In this document: positions 23,776 through 33,209 of the stretch, one piece after another
How the letters are laid out: every line of letters starts with the position of its first letter
Numbering within the stretch: position 1 is the first letter of the stretch
Origin: Larix kaempferi
Lineage: Eukaryota > Streptophyta > Pinopsida > Pinales > Pinaceae
NCBI GenBank assembly: GCA_027924585.1
Contig: BSBM01000592.1
Span: forward strand, 1,612,001-1,676,000
Direction of reading: 5' to 3'
DNA length: 64,000 bases
Notes under the pieces: model-generated
What the model saw: the letters and a program-made list of their open reading frames with translations, nothing else
Database searches by the model: none
What the model was told of the DNA's origin: nothing
Position numbers and translations under genes: made by a program

Positions 23776-25106
23776 ATGTGCGAGGTCAGGAGCTCATCGT
23801 ATGGCCGATGGACATCATAAGTCATGAATGGTTTTCCTGGGATGTGGAGAGAAGAGAAAAAACAAACTGAAGCCCGGAACAACGATCCCGAACAACTGCA
23901 AGAACTAAAAATACATAACCTCAATAATGGATGAGGAATCATCTGATCATATAGACGAGGCGGGCATTCCTATGCTCGTATCAGGATATAACATAATAAC
24001 AATGGGGTCCAAAAAATGGGGACCTGAAATATACATGACCTCAAATACTGAATGAGGAATAATCTCAATATATGGACGAGGCGGGCATACCCATGCTCGT
24101 ATCAAGATACATAAACATAACTGTGAGGCCCAGAAAAGGGGGACCTGTAAGATACATGACCACTGTGTACATCATAAGAGTCCAGAGGGGACACAAATCT
24201 GGGACATACTGCTGAGTTGATCATGTGTGAACTGAAGAAATGGTGCACTGGAACAATCAACAGTGCAGCTGAGTGTGGTACCAAAGGAACTGATGAGCTG
24301 CTGGATCATAGTGACTGGGGTCATACTCTCAATGGTACACTGAGCTGGAACTGAAATGGGTACTCCAGGAAGCATATAACTGGATGGCTTCCGAATACAA
24401 TCGCCAACGCAGCCCGGACATCCACGGGAACATACAACTGGGCATTCCGAAGGGACTCACCAATGTTCTAGAGTCGGGGGAAATCCGGGGTCTTCGACAA
24501 AAAACTGATGGGATATAATCCTACGCGATCCTCAACGATGCGATCAAGGTGCTGAAGTCGAGCATGTGAGGAAAAACCACTCGGAGAGGCAATGAGGACT
24601 CCTTTCAGAATGATCCGTAGGAACTTACCACAGATGGTGATAAGTCCAAGGCGTAGGGACCTCTGGGCCTATCCTCTGGAATAGAGGAGCTGTCGTCGAC
24701 AGAGGGAGACCTGCAACTATCAAGGCAATGATGTTTCCTTGACAGGAGTGCGAGGTACAGGACCGAAATATGATAGTACTGATGGCAGGACTGATGAACT
24801 GTGGGGAGACAACTGGGCAAGTAGAGTGGGTGGACTCAAACTTCCTTTGTTCAGAGTATGATAATGGGGATGATCTGGCAGCATATGAAACTGACTAAGG
24901 GGAAAGGGATCATAGCTGTATGGGATCTGGGAAGGTTACTGGGCTGAGGGAGACTCAAGCTGGGGTACAATGGCAGGAGACTGCAGAATACTCTGAACAA
25001 AGGCGACCTGATTGGGGGTGCTGCCGAGATGATTGATCAAAGTGCCAGGAGGCACGGGAGGGGACTTCTTCAAGGGTTAAGGAACTAGAAGAAGTGTGTG
25101 TAAAAT

Positions 25107-25420
25107 GATACTGTCGTGTGGATTTTACGAGCCCAGGACAGTTCATGCTCGTGGTTGCTTTCAATTTTAAGGAGTCTGAAAGCGATAAGAAGACTCTGAA
25201 GTAATGGAATGGTACTGTCGTGTGGATTTTACGAGCCCAGGACAGTTCATGCTCGTGGTTGCTTTCAATTTTAAGGAGTCTGAAAGCGATAAGAAGACTC
25301 TGGGGTAATGGAATGGTACTGTTGTGTGGATTTTACGAGCCCAGGACAGTTCATGCTCGTGGTTGCTTTCAATTTTAGAGAGTCTGAAAGCAAGTAAGAA
25401 GACTCCAGGGGGTTGCTTTT
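25107..25420. repeat. Three tandem 104-bp units in E3 3' UTR
   Basis: The word CTG[TC][CT]GTGTGGATTTTACGAG recurs at 25111, 25215 and 25319, a strict 104-bp period. Each unit holds two stems, ACGAGC/GCTCGT and GAGTC/GACTC, with loops of about 14-15 bases. The copies are nearly identical. Confidence 0.88.
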
Positions 25421-25900
25421 TCGTAGATTTAGTCTCCAAGGCCCAAAGAAGCATAAAAGGATGCAATGAAGAACTCTTCTAGCCGGTGTGACTAGAGTAT
25501 TCCTTTTTCGTAATTAGTCTACCATGTCCAGAAAAGGGTTAAACTTATACCAGATAGACGCCCTTTCAGGTACTTTAGCGAGCATGAAAGGAAGCAAGAT
25601 TGCTCGGCAATCTTTTCATTCTTTTAGGAGTCAGAAAAGAGCTTAACGGAAACTCCCTAAGTGCCTTTTTCGTAAAGGACTTGTCCGGCCCGAAAAAGGG
25701 ATAAAATTATACCGAACAAAAGGAATGGCCAGGCAAGGAGGAAGTGTTCAATCAAGGATCAATAATGGTGACCAAGAACGAGGGTGTTGGGGAACACTGA
25801 TGGGCCTCCTTGCGGGGTGAATGAGATGGTGGCAAAATAACGAGACATTTGCAGTATGACAGGAGTGAATGGCTCATGTACAAAAGTGGAACAATCCGAT

Positions 25901-26240
25901 GGCGGCCGATGTGGCACGCAAACCGAGGCAGCAAGGTGTCGGGACACAATGTTGAAATTGTACCAAGTGAGAGCGAGAAATGATCTCAAGCATCATCACG
26001 AGCTCGGAAAAATGAATCCGACAATATAAAGGATGTCAAAAATGGGTAACGGTCGATGTGGCACGCAAACCGAGGTGACGGGGGCATTTTGGAAAAATGC
26101 CCGAACAATTGGGAGGTGAGAGCGAGAAATGATCTCAAGCATCATCACCAGCTCGGAAAAATGAATCCGATGATATAAAACATGTGAAAAACGGAGAACG
26201 GCCGATGTGGCACGCAAACCGAGGTGACTAGTGGTGTCTG
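25901..26240. repeat. Tandem units of about 150 bp in E3 3' UTR
   Basis: GATGTGGCACGCAAACCGAGG occurs near 25907, 26055 and 26205, and GAGAGCGAGAAATGATCTCAA near 25968 and 26118. Period is about 148-150 bp. A stem GGGCATTTT...AAAATGCCC (about 26080-26101) lies within one unit. Confidence 0.85.
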
Positions 26241-26399
26241 AAAAAATGGGCAAAAAATGACGGAACAAAAATAATGCAACGAGGTGACCATCATGATGGT
26301 CTCGTCGTGCTGATTCCAGTGGTGGAAACGGTTCGTAAAACGGACAAAAATAAAACGAAAGTACTGTACAACGCAGACCAATGAGGCTGCGGGTTCCGT

Positions 26400-28358
26400 T
26401 TATGGGTAAAAACGCTTGAGATACAACCCATTACGAGGGTTGCGCAAAGGACGGCCTTCGGAGTCAGCTAAGATGTATGCCCCCTTGCCGAGGTAGGTCT
26501 GCACGACGTAAGGGCCGTGCCACATAGATTCAAACTTCCCTTTACCGGTTTTGTTATGGGCTTGGTCATAGGCGAGGACGAGGTCCCCTTCGTGGAAAGT
26601 TCGAGGGTGAACATGTTTATCATAACCGGCTTTGGAGCAGTTTTTGGCAGCTTCGATGTTCTGGAGAGTGGCCCGATGGTCTTCATCGGCTTGTTCGAGT
26701 TGTAGCAAACGCTGCTCGATGGGGGAGGTGTCAGGGAGAAGCTCAACGACGATCTGTAAGGCAGGAATCTGACACTCGATGGGGAGGACAGATTCTACAC
26801 CGTGAACTAGATGAAATGGTGTAAAACCAGTGGCGGTCTTAGTGGAGGTGCGGTAAGCCCACAAGGCAGGGAACAACATGTGGTGCCAATTGGACTTATG
26901 CTTGTCAACCGTTCGTTGGAGGATGGTTTTGAGGATTTTATTGATGGCCTCTACTTGGCCGTTCCCTTGGGGGTAGTAAGCAGAGTAAAATTGGTGTTCA
27001 TACTTAAGGAGGGTGGATAGCTCACGCCAGACGGCATCTTCGAAGTGGGAACCATGGTCAGAGACTAACTGCTTAGGAACCCCAAATCGAGCGATGACAT
27101 GGTTGAAAAAGAAGCGGGCAGCAGTGTCGGCGGTACAATTGAAGGTAGGCATGGCTTCCGCCCATTTGGTGAAGTAATCAACAGTGACAACAATATATTT
27201 GTGGCCGTTGGCAGACTGGGGTCTACATTCCATGAAGTCTATGGCCCACTTACAAAAGGGACCAACGGTGACGACTGGGTGTAACGGAGCAGGAGGTGTC
27301 CGGGCCTTGGGGGAAAAAAGTTGGCAGTTATGGCAGTGTTTGACCGCAGTGATGCAATCGGTGAAAAGTGTGGGCCAGAAGTATCCGGTGCGGATGACCT
27401 TTTGGGCAGTGGCCATCCCTGAGAAATGGCCTCCGCAGGCACCGCTATGACAGTCATTAAGGACGCGTTCAGCTTCTTCGTGTGTAAGGCAACGACGAAG
27501 AATTGTGTCAACTCCGCGCCGGTAAAGGACATCGCCTAAGAGGAGATATCGAGAGGCCTGGTGATGGATGCGACGGCGTCCATTACGGGTAACTTTGGGT
27601 CTGAACTTTTGCGTGCGCAGGTATAACAAGATATCACCGTACCATGGGTCATCGGACGAGATAGTGAACAGGTGATTGTCGGGTAACTCATCGGAGATTG
27701 GTTTGGCCGGGAGAAGGGAAGGGAGATCAGTAATGAGCTGGGAAAGTGCGAGGGCTTTAGTACTCTTAGGTGTTTTGAAGGTAAGGTCATATTCCTGGAG
27801 GATAATGACCCATTTAGCAACACGACCTTGCAGTAGCCACCGGTTTAGAAGATATACCATGGGGTTAGAGTCGGCAACGACGGTGGTATGACTCATTAAG
27901 ATGTAGTGTCGCAATTTTTGTACGGAAAAGACTACGGCGAGGGCAAGTCTCTCCTCATATGGGTAACGGAGGGGTGGACCAGACAAGGTCTGGCTGACGT
28001 AGTAAATGACGTGTTCCTGGTGAGAAGCGTCTTCTTGAACCAAGACTCCGGACACGGCATGCTCGGAGGCCGAGACGTATAGGATGAAGTCCTGGGAGAA
28101 ATCCGGAGGGGAGATCAAAGGGGCTTGTGTGAGAGCCTTCTTGAGGGCTTCGAATGCAGCTTCTGCTTGCTCATCCCAGACGAAGGGTATGTGGGTACGG
28201 AGCAGGCACAAGAAACCGTGAACGGTAGTGGCGTAATCAGGAACGAAGCGTCGAAGGAAGTTGGATCGCCCCTGCAGACTTTGGAGTTGTCGGAGCGTGC
28301 GAGGAGAAGGAAGGTCTAAGATGGCTTGGACTTTTAGAGGGTCAACAGTAATTCCTTT
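26400..28358 (-). CDS. E3 RNase H and integrase part of polyprotein
   Basis: In frame with the upstream pol block after a single TAG (28359-28361). Numbering from the Met codon at 28209-28211: the RNase H region 40-120 has LYVSASEHAVSGVL, where the first catalytic Asp of the family is Ser, then YPYEERLALAVV and VVADSNPMVYLL. Integrase has the zinc site His255, His262, Cys293, Cys296, and core residues Asp325 (AIDFM), Asp385 (LVSDHG) and Glu421 (GQVEAINK) with exact DDX35E spacing. The GPY/F-like module is at about 563-586 (MWHGPYVVQTYLGKGAY). It ends LYLKRFYP, stop at 26400-26402. No second RNase H follows, unlike E4 and E5. Integrase looks intact; RNase H is doubtful. Confidence 0.9.
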   Translation of the reverse strand, partial: KGITVDPLKVQAILDLPSPRTLRQLQSLQGRSNFLRRFVPDYATTVHGFLCLLRTHIPFVWDEQAEAAFEALKKALTQAPLISPPDFSQDFILYVSASEHAVSGVLVQEDASHQEHVIYYVSQTLSGPPLRYPYEERLALAVVFSVQKLRHYILMSHTTVVADSNPMVYLLNRWLLQGRVAKWVIILQEYDLTFKTPKSTKALALSQLITDLPSLLPAKPISDELPDNHLFTISSDDPWYGDILLYLRTQKFRPKVTRNGRRRIHHQASRYLLLGDVLYRRGVDTILRRCLTHEEAERVLNDCHSGACGGHFSGMATAQKVIRTGYFWPTLFTDCITAVKHCHNCQLFSPKARTPPAPLHPVVTVGPFCKWAIDFMECRPQSANGHKYIVVTVDYFTKWAEAMPTFNCTADTAARFFFNHVIARFGVPKQLVSDHGSHFEDAVWRELSTLLKYEHQFYSAYYPQGNGQVEAINKILKTILQRTVDKHKSNWHHMLFPALWAYRTSTKTATGFTPFHLVHGVESVLPIECQIPALQIVVELLPDTSPIEQRLLQLEQADEDHRATLQNIEAAKNCSKAGYDKHVHPRTFHEGDLVLAYDQAHNKTGKGKFESMWHGPYVVQTYLGKGAYILADSEGRPLRNPRNGLYLKRFYP

Positions 28359-31300
28359 CTAGGAAACAATGAAACCTAACAACCGGCCTGCCGGAACGCA
28401 AAAGACACACTTGTGTGGGTTCAAGCGGATTTGGTATTTGTGACAACGCAGAAAAACTTGCCGAAGGTCGTTAAGGTGGTCTGATCGTTTCCGGGAACGA
28501 GCTGTAAGGTCATCAAGGTAGACTAACAGGATATGGACCAAGTCGTGAAAGCAATAGGTCATGGCCTGCTGGAAAGTGGCACCAGCATTTTTGAGGCCGA
28601 ACGGCATGACGCGATAGGCAAAGGTGCCCCATGGGGTAGTAAAGGCAGTTTTGTACTGGTCTTCCTTACGGATCTGAATCTGGTTGTATCCGGAAAAACC
28701 ATCCATGAAGGAGAGGACTTCATGCCCCGCACACGCATCGATGAGCTGGTCAATAAATGGTGTGGGGAAATTGTCTTTTGGACAAGCGCGGTTTAAATCG
28801 CGGAAGTCAGTGCATACTCGAATGGTGCCTTGCTTTTTGTTAACGGGAACGGGATTTGAAACCCAAGTGGTATAGGCAATAGGATAAATGAACCTTGCCT
28901 TGCGTAGCTTCTCAATCTCGGCTTTAACAGCTGGGAGCTTTGAGGGATGAATGGGTCGCTGCTTCTGACGAACGGGGGGTTCATCAGGCCATGTGTCAAT
29001 GTGGTGCTCGATAATTGCGGGGTCAAGACCAGGCATTTCGGTATAGGACCAGGCAAAGACATCACGGAATTCTCTGAAAAGGTTTATGTAGTCCTCAATC
29101 TCTTGTTTACTGCAAAATGCTCCTAAGGTGATGAGTTCAGGGGCACGTCCTGGGGCAGCGATATCAACTTGGATGACAGGTGAGATGTTGGCCATGTTAC
29201 CTTCCTCGAAGGCATCAGGAGCAGGAATAGGGTCCTTGAACCAGTCAACCTTGGTGGGGAGGAAGTCTTTGGACTCAACTGTGAATTGGGTAGCGGAGCT
29301 GGAGGAAGACGCTTCTGGGATGAAGTAGGAACGATGATGCATATCATCCCAGGGATAATCTGGGGCAGTAAGGGCCTCAAGAATATCCTCATCGGTACGG
29401 AAAGTTTGCGTCGTCAAATCGGTTGACGAGGCGGGAGTGGTGGAAGAAATCATATAGATGGTATTAATCTCTCCAGAAGGTGAAGAGTCTGGGGGGTAGA
29501 TCTCCTCAATGGTAGGTGGTGCCGTCTCAAGATCCAGATTGTTCATCTCATAGAGAGCCGCTCTGTAATCCGGGAGATCGGGACAATGATGTGAATAATG
29601 CCCGTAAATCCCGCATATGGCGCAGGAGTGGTTGGTACGTAGGGACTTATCTTTAGGCTTGGGAGTGGGATTTAGTTCGACAGTTGGGATGTTAGGGTCA
29701 TCGTCGAGCATCTGCATGTGCTTCTGTAATGCTGGTAACTGTGGGCATTGGTGGGTTGCATGGCCTAACTCGTCGCACAGCGAGCATTTGGGAGGAGCAC
29801 GAAATACTGGAGGGTTTTTGACTGTCTTGGGAGGTGGGACAGCAGTGTAAGGTTGTGGGCCTCTGCCCCCAGTGGGTTTGGGAGGAGGAGTGGGAGTCGT
29901 GGAGGACGAAGGGGTAGAGACACCGGGGGGTGGCTGAGTGGTAGTAGCCATGGGTTGCACCGGTTGGAGGACGACATCGGGTGTCGGCGGGCGAACGGGA
30001 GGCGAAAGGTACCAGACAGGTAATCCCAAGGTTAACCCCGGGAAGCTAAGGGTAGCCATAACCGGGGCGCTTACTACTCCCGATGGAGGGACTAGAAAGG
30101 GGATGGTATGGATCGGTGTAACACCAATGTGGCTAGGTACCAATGGTGGTTTAGGCAACAAGGGTGGTTGATTGCTAGGTGGTTGGCTGTCGTGGGACAA
30201 AGTACATAAGTCAGACACGTCGGTGGGAGAAGACGGAGGAGGAATAGATTGAAAGGTGGAGGTCATCGGCGCGTCTGAGTAGACTCTAGGCCCCGTAGAG
30301 GAAACAAACGAGGTGGTGGCACGAGACACAGGTTGTTCAACCATGGGGAGAACATTTTCAGGTGCCGCAGGAGCACTGGGATCATAGTAGGTGAGCTGGT
30401 CAACCTTAACCACGCGTCCCTCATGGGGGAACATCATGGTGCGAAAGACGGAAGAGGCAACCGCCCGCATGGCATACATGTAGCTGCGGCCAAGTAAAAG
30501 GTTATAATCCAGTTGGGAATTGATTACCTCAATGTCAATGAGTACAGTTTTTCCGCCTAACTGGACGGGGACATTGGCTAGGAGGCCTTGGGGCTGAGCC
30601 GAATGACCGTCGTAGGCGCGTAATGCAGTGGTGGACTGCTGGAGAGGAGGGGAGCCCAGCTTCTGCCATACGAACGTAGACATAACGCATGTGGAGGCAC
30701 CCTCATCGATGATGCACCGATGGATGACAAGATTCCTAACGGAGACAGTAACTTGGAATGCTAAGCTGGAAGGTAGGCGTGGTTCAGACTGGTCTAAATC
30801 AAATGCCATCAAATTCGAATCATTTGGGTCAATCCCCCCAATGGCGGAAAGTAAAGTCTTGCGCTGGGAAGGGAAGTTCTTCAAGACTTCTAACACAGAC
30901 ATGGCTGCGGGAGATTGGGCTAGGTCGTCTACAATGTTGTAGTTTGACGCAGCGCGCGCATTGGGGTTGTTGTTAAGACGGCGAAGTGGGAAACGAGCTG
31001 CTTTGGAAGCACCGTCGACCGGCGGGGGAGGGATACGTAACGCCTGATCAGTGGGATGAGCGTTAGTAGGTTTATCCGTGGGAGGGGCTTCAGAGGTGGA
31101 GCCATATTGGTTCCGACGGGTCTGGAGGTTGACGTCAGCAGATGACATCATCAACAAGTGGTGGGTTCCTGAGTCAAACATGGGTTGATCAGGAGCAGCG
31201 TACGTGATTTGCTGTTGTTGGGGCGCGTTGGCTTGAGGGGGAGCCAACGGCTGAGTGTTCACGACGCCTTGGGTTGGTAAGGGGTTTTGCAGCACCAAAG

Positions 31301-32441
31301 GGGGTTGTTGAGGTTGGGGGGGGTTGGGCGGTGCTTGGGGAGCCGCATGCCCTTGGCTATGGGCCTCGTCAACCCAGAGTTGCCGAGCTCGCTCTAAGTG
31401 TCGGCAAGCATGTGTGTAATGGCCATAGACCCCGCAAATAGAACAAGGATGGTTTGTTCGCAAATTGGGGTTTTTAGCCTGCTTGGGTGGGCGATCAGGG
31501 TTTTGATTAGTGGGGGCCGCGTTGTTGTTGTCGGGGGGATTAGCCGGTTGAGCAGCTTGGTCTGCAGGTTGGTTGTTCCCACGATTACGGCCCTTGCCGC
31601 GGTTCTGTTGGCCCTGGTTGCGTTGGTTATTCTGGTTTTGCTGCGGGTTCTGTTGGGCGTAAACTTGCCCTTGGGCAGCAGGTGGATTTTGAGGTTGCGC
31701 AGGTGCGGGAGCAGGCTGCGGTGGATGATATGCAGGTTGAGGTTGAGCAGGTGCAGCAACCTGAGGGGGTTGCTGATATGGCTGCGGAGCGGGTTGTGGG
31801 TGTGCCGCAGGGGCTTCCTGTGGCGGATAATAAGCGGGTTGGGCTTGTGAAGGCGCAGGAGCTGGGGCAGCCTGCTGATGGTAGTAAGGCTGTTGTGCGA
31901 CTGGGGGAGCATAAGCAGGAGTCGCATAACCGAAGCACTGAGGTGGACAGGAGGGTCCATGGGAATGGTGGTGTGTCATGGGAGCATATGAGTTGGTTGC
32001 TCCAGACTGTGAGGTAGCCCGCGACAGGTCGGGGCCAGGGGTAGGACGTGCTATAGAAAATGGTTGAGGATGCGAAGAAACACGGCCAATGATACCGTCT
32101 GCAGCGTGGGATGCCCCCGGCGCATCATGCTGGGAGGAATCACCGCGAGGGGCGTCAGGTATAATGGTATAAAGGTAACCCGACTGGGCGTAAATGAGGT
32201 CGAACTGTTGCGCCTTAAGGATGGCCTCTTCTTCAGACTGGGGTCTTTCTGATGCCACATCCTTAGCAATAACAGGGAGAAGGGATTTGAGGAACCAATC
32301 TAGGAAGATACGGTCGTCGAGTTTGATCTTGCATAAGCTACGGCATCGACGCCACTCATGGATGTGGTCCGTGATATGGGTAGCCGTGTTTTGTCTACAA
32401 GATAGAAGGATCTCAATGACCGCGTCATAGCGGACAGGCAA
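28359..32441 (-). CDS. E3 polyprotein: gag C-part, protease, extra module, RT
   Basis: A 1360-codon frame between two TAG codons (32442-32444 upstream, 28359-28361 downstream). Residue positions from 32441: rest of gag core 1-95; Pro/Gln-rich linker about 170-330; zinc knuckle 1 at Cys333-Cys346 (CX2CX4HX4C); protease with IIDEGASTC at 577-585, DEG in place of the usual D[ST]G; second gag-like module with two more knuckles at Cys886-Cys899 and Cys940-Cys953; connector; RT about 1130-1360 with RVCTDFRDLN, FMDGFSGYNQ, MPFGLKNAGATFQ and an intact YLDD box at 1308-1311. The RT appears catalytically complete. The stops make continuous translation impossible without suppression; point mutation is the simpler reading. 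Confidence 0.92.
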   Translation of the reverse strand: MPVRYDAVIEILLSCRQNTATHITDHIHEWRRCRSLCKIKLDDRIFLDWFLKSLLPVIAKDVASERPQSEEEAILKAQQFDLIYAQSGYLYTIIPDAPRGDSSQHDAPGASHAADGIIGRVSSHPQPFSIARPTPGPDLSRATSQSGATNSYAPMTHHHSHGPSCPPQCFGYATPAYAPPVAQQPYYHQQAAPAPAPSQAQPAYYPPQEAPAAHPQPAPQPYQQPPQVAAPAQPQPAYHPPQPAPAPAQPQNPPAAQGQVYAQQNPQQNQNNQRNQGQQNRGKGRNRGNNQPADQAAQPANPPDNNNAAPTNQNPDRPPKQAKNPNLRTNHPCSICGVYGHYTHACRHLERARQLWVDEAHSQGHAAPQAPPNPPQPQQPPLVLQNPLPTQGVVNTQPLAPPQANAPQQQQITYAAPDQPMFDSGTHHLLMMSSADVNLQTRRNQYGSTSEAPPTDKPTNAHPTDQALRIPPPPVDGASKAARFPLRRLNNNPNARAASNYNIVDDLAQSPAAMSVLEVLKNFPSQRKTLLSAIGGIDPNDSNLMAFDLDQSEPRLPSSLAFQVTVSVRNLVIHRCIIDEGASTCVMSTFVWQKLGSPPLQQSTTALRAYDGHSAQPQGLLANVPVQLGGKTVLIDIEVINSQLDYNLLLGRSYMYAMRAVASSVFRTMMFPHEGRVVKVDQLTYYDPSAPAAPENVLPMVEQPVSRATTSFVSSTGPRVYSDAPMTSTFQSIPPPSSPTDVSDLCTLSHDSQPPSNQPPLLPKPPLVPSHIGVTPIHTIPFLVPPSGVVSAPVMATLSFPGLTLGLPVWYLSPPVRPPTPDVVLQPVQPMATTTQPPPGVSTPSSSTTPTPPPKPTGGRGPQPYTAVPPPKTVKNPPVFRAPPKCSLCDELGHATHQCPQLPALQKHMQMLDDDPNIPTVELNPTPKPKDKSLRTNHSCAICGIYGHYSHHCPDLPDYRAALYEMNNLDLETAPPTIEEIYPPDSSPSGEINTIYMISSTTPASSTDLTTQTFRTDEDILEALTAPDYPWDDMHHRSYFIPEASSSSSATQFTVESKDFLPTKVDWFKDPIPAPDAFEEGNMANISPVIQVDIAAPGRAPELITLGAFCSKQEIEDYINLFREFRDVFAWSYTEMPGLDPAIIEHHIDTWPDEPPVRQKQRPIHPSKLPAVKAEIEKLRKARFIYPIAYTTWVSNPVPVNKKQGTIRVCTDFRDLNRACPKDNFPTPFIDQLIDACAGHEVLSFMDGFSGYNQIQIRKEDQYKTAFTTPWGTFAYRVMPFGLKNAGATFQQAMTYCFHDLVHILLVYLDDLTARSRKRSDHLNDLRQVFLRCHKYQIRLNPHKCVFCVPAGRLLGFIVS
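29564..30110 (-). other. Extra gag-like module between E3 protease and RT
   Basis: Residues about 778-960 of the E3 pol frame. It starts FLVPPSGVVSAPVMATLSFP, resembles the gag N-terminal peptide FMASLNLPDLARL of the same element and the start of E6's protein (IATLNLPGLTIGLPVWLF), and ends with two CCHC knuckles. Knuckle 3 (LRTNHSCAICGIYGHYSHHC) is very close to knuckle 1 (LRTNHPCSICGVYGHYTHAC). E4 has no such module at this place. A partial gag duplication or capture from an E6-like relative is inferred. Confidence 0.7.
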
Positions 32442-33209
32442 CTAGAAGAACTGCAGGAAGGTCGAGGCAAGGGAAGCAAAGGTGGCGTGGGTCCCATGAG
32501 GTTGCTCGATATACCACTTGGCTGCAGAGCCAGTGAAGGTGCGCTGTAAGAGACGGAGGCGAACAGAGTCATCCACGATGGAGTTAGAGGAACACCATAG
32601 GTGGAAAGACATGATATGGTTTTGTGGGTCCTCACCGGCCTTCCCCTCGAACTTAGGGATATCAGAGGGGAGTTTGGTAGGCATATGAGGCCATGTAGGG
32701 TCGTGTCGAATAGGATCGTTGGTCAATCTGGCTAGGTCAGGTAGGTTGAGGCTAGCCATGAATGGCAAACTGGAAGAAGGATGTGACACAGTAGTGGGTT
32801 GGACCAAGTTGGGGCCAGTGCCCCCAAGTGGAGGGACAAGATGTGGGGTGGTGCCCCCAAGTGGGGGAACTGAGGTGGTGGAGGATGGTCCAGCACCACC
32901 ATGGGTAGTGTGAGCCACTGATGTAGTGGGGATAGGGATTCCCGCTGCGGGAATAGGTACCGTGAGGGGAACGGTAGATGGGGGCCCCATGGAGGGCATA
33001 CCCAAAACAGGTGTAGTAACTGGTGTGGTGGTGGATGTGCCACCAATGGTCCCTATGACAAACGGAGTGGAAGTCGTGCCAGCCATGGGGCTAGTAGGGG
33101 CAGTATAAATAGGGTTCTCAGACTCTGTCTCAGAATCGGAGGTAAAGTAAGGTGCGTCACTATCTGGTGACGGAGGCCTACGTCGCTGACGAGTGGAGTC
33201 AAGTGACAA
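32442..33209 (-). CDS. E3 gag N-terminal part
   Basis: 255 codons beginning MSLDSTRQRRRPPSPDSDAP; the ATG at 33209 is the first in the frame. The first 140 residues are Ser/Thr/Pro-rich with repeats such as PPLGGT. The conserved gag core follows: LPSDIPKFEGKAGEDP, then FHLWCSSNS, then AAKWYIEQPHGTHATFASL. The frame stops at TAG (32442-32444) inside the core, and the sequence continues in frame as LPVRYDAVIEIL. E4 has Gln (QLPIRYDA) at this position. CAG to TAG is therefore the likely change. Gag would form the particle and bind element RNA. Confidence 0.9.
   Translation of the reverse strand: MSLDSTRQRRRPPSPDSDAPYFTSDSETESENPIYTAPTSPMAGTTSTPFVIGTIGGTSTTTPVTTPVLGMPSMGPPSTVPLTVPIPAAGIPIPTTSVAHTTHGGAGPSSTTSVPPLGGTTPHLVPPLGGTGPNLVQPTTVSHPSSSLPFMASLNLPDLARLTNDPIRHDPTWPHMPTKLPSDIPKFEGKAGEDPQNHIMSFHLWCSSNSIVDDSVRLRLLQRTFTGSAAKWYIEQPHGTHATFASLASTFLQFF

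Larger units (their letters stand above)
23776..26399 (-). repeat. E3 3' UTR: array of short inverted repeats
   Basis: About 2.6 kb without a gene between the integrase stop and the polypurine tract. It is dense in short stems. Examples: CCTCA 23919-23923 with TGAGG 23932-23936; ACGAG 23955-23959 with CTCGT 23975-23979; ACGAGC 25127-25132 with GCTCGT 25147-25152; GAGTC 25172-25176 with GACTC 25192-25196; CCTTTTTCG 25664-25672 with CGAAAAAGG 25691-25699. Two tandem arrays, of 104-bp and about 150-bp units, are listed separately. Tandem repeats in the 3' UTR are known in Tat/Ogre elements; the repeated stem design is what stands out here. Confidence 0.75.

Noticed and set aside
31394-31960. 188-codon ORF on the - strand and long + strand ORFs over 31398-32017
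   Set aside because: They are other-frame readings of the Pro/Gln-rich part of the E3 polyprotein, with biased composition and no motifs.
28359-32444. Programmed TAG readthrough between gag and pol as in some retroviruses
   Set aside because: The first TAG is inside the gag core and the second inside the RT-RNase H connection, not at domain borders, and E4 has a sense codon at the first site. Mutation is simpler.
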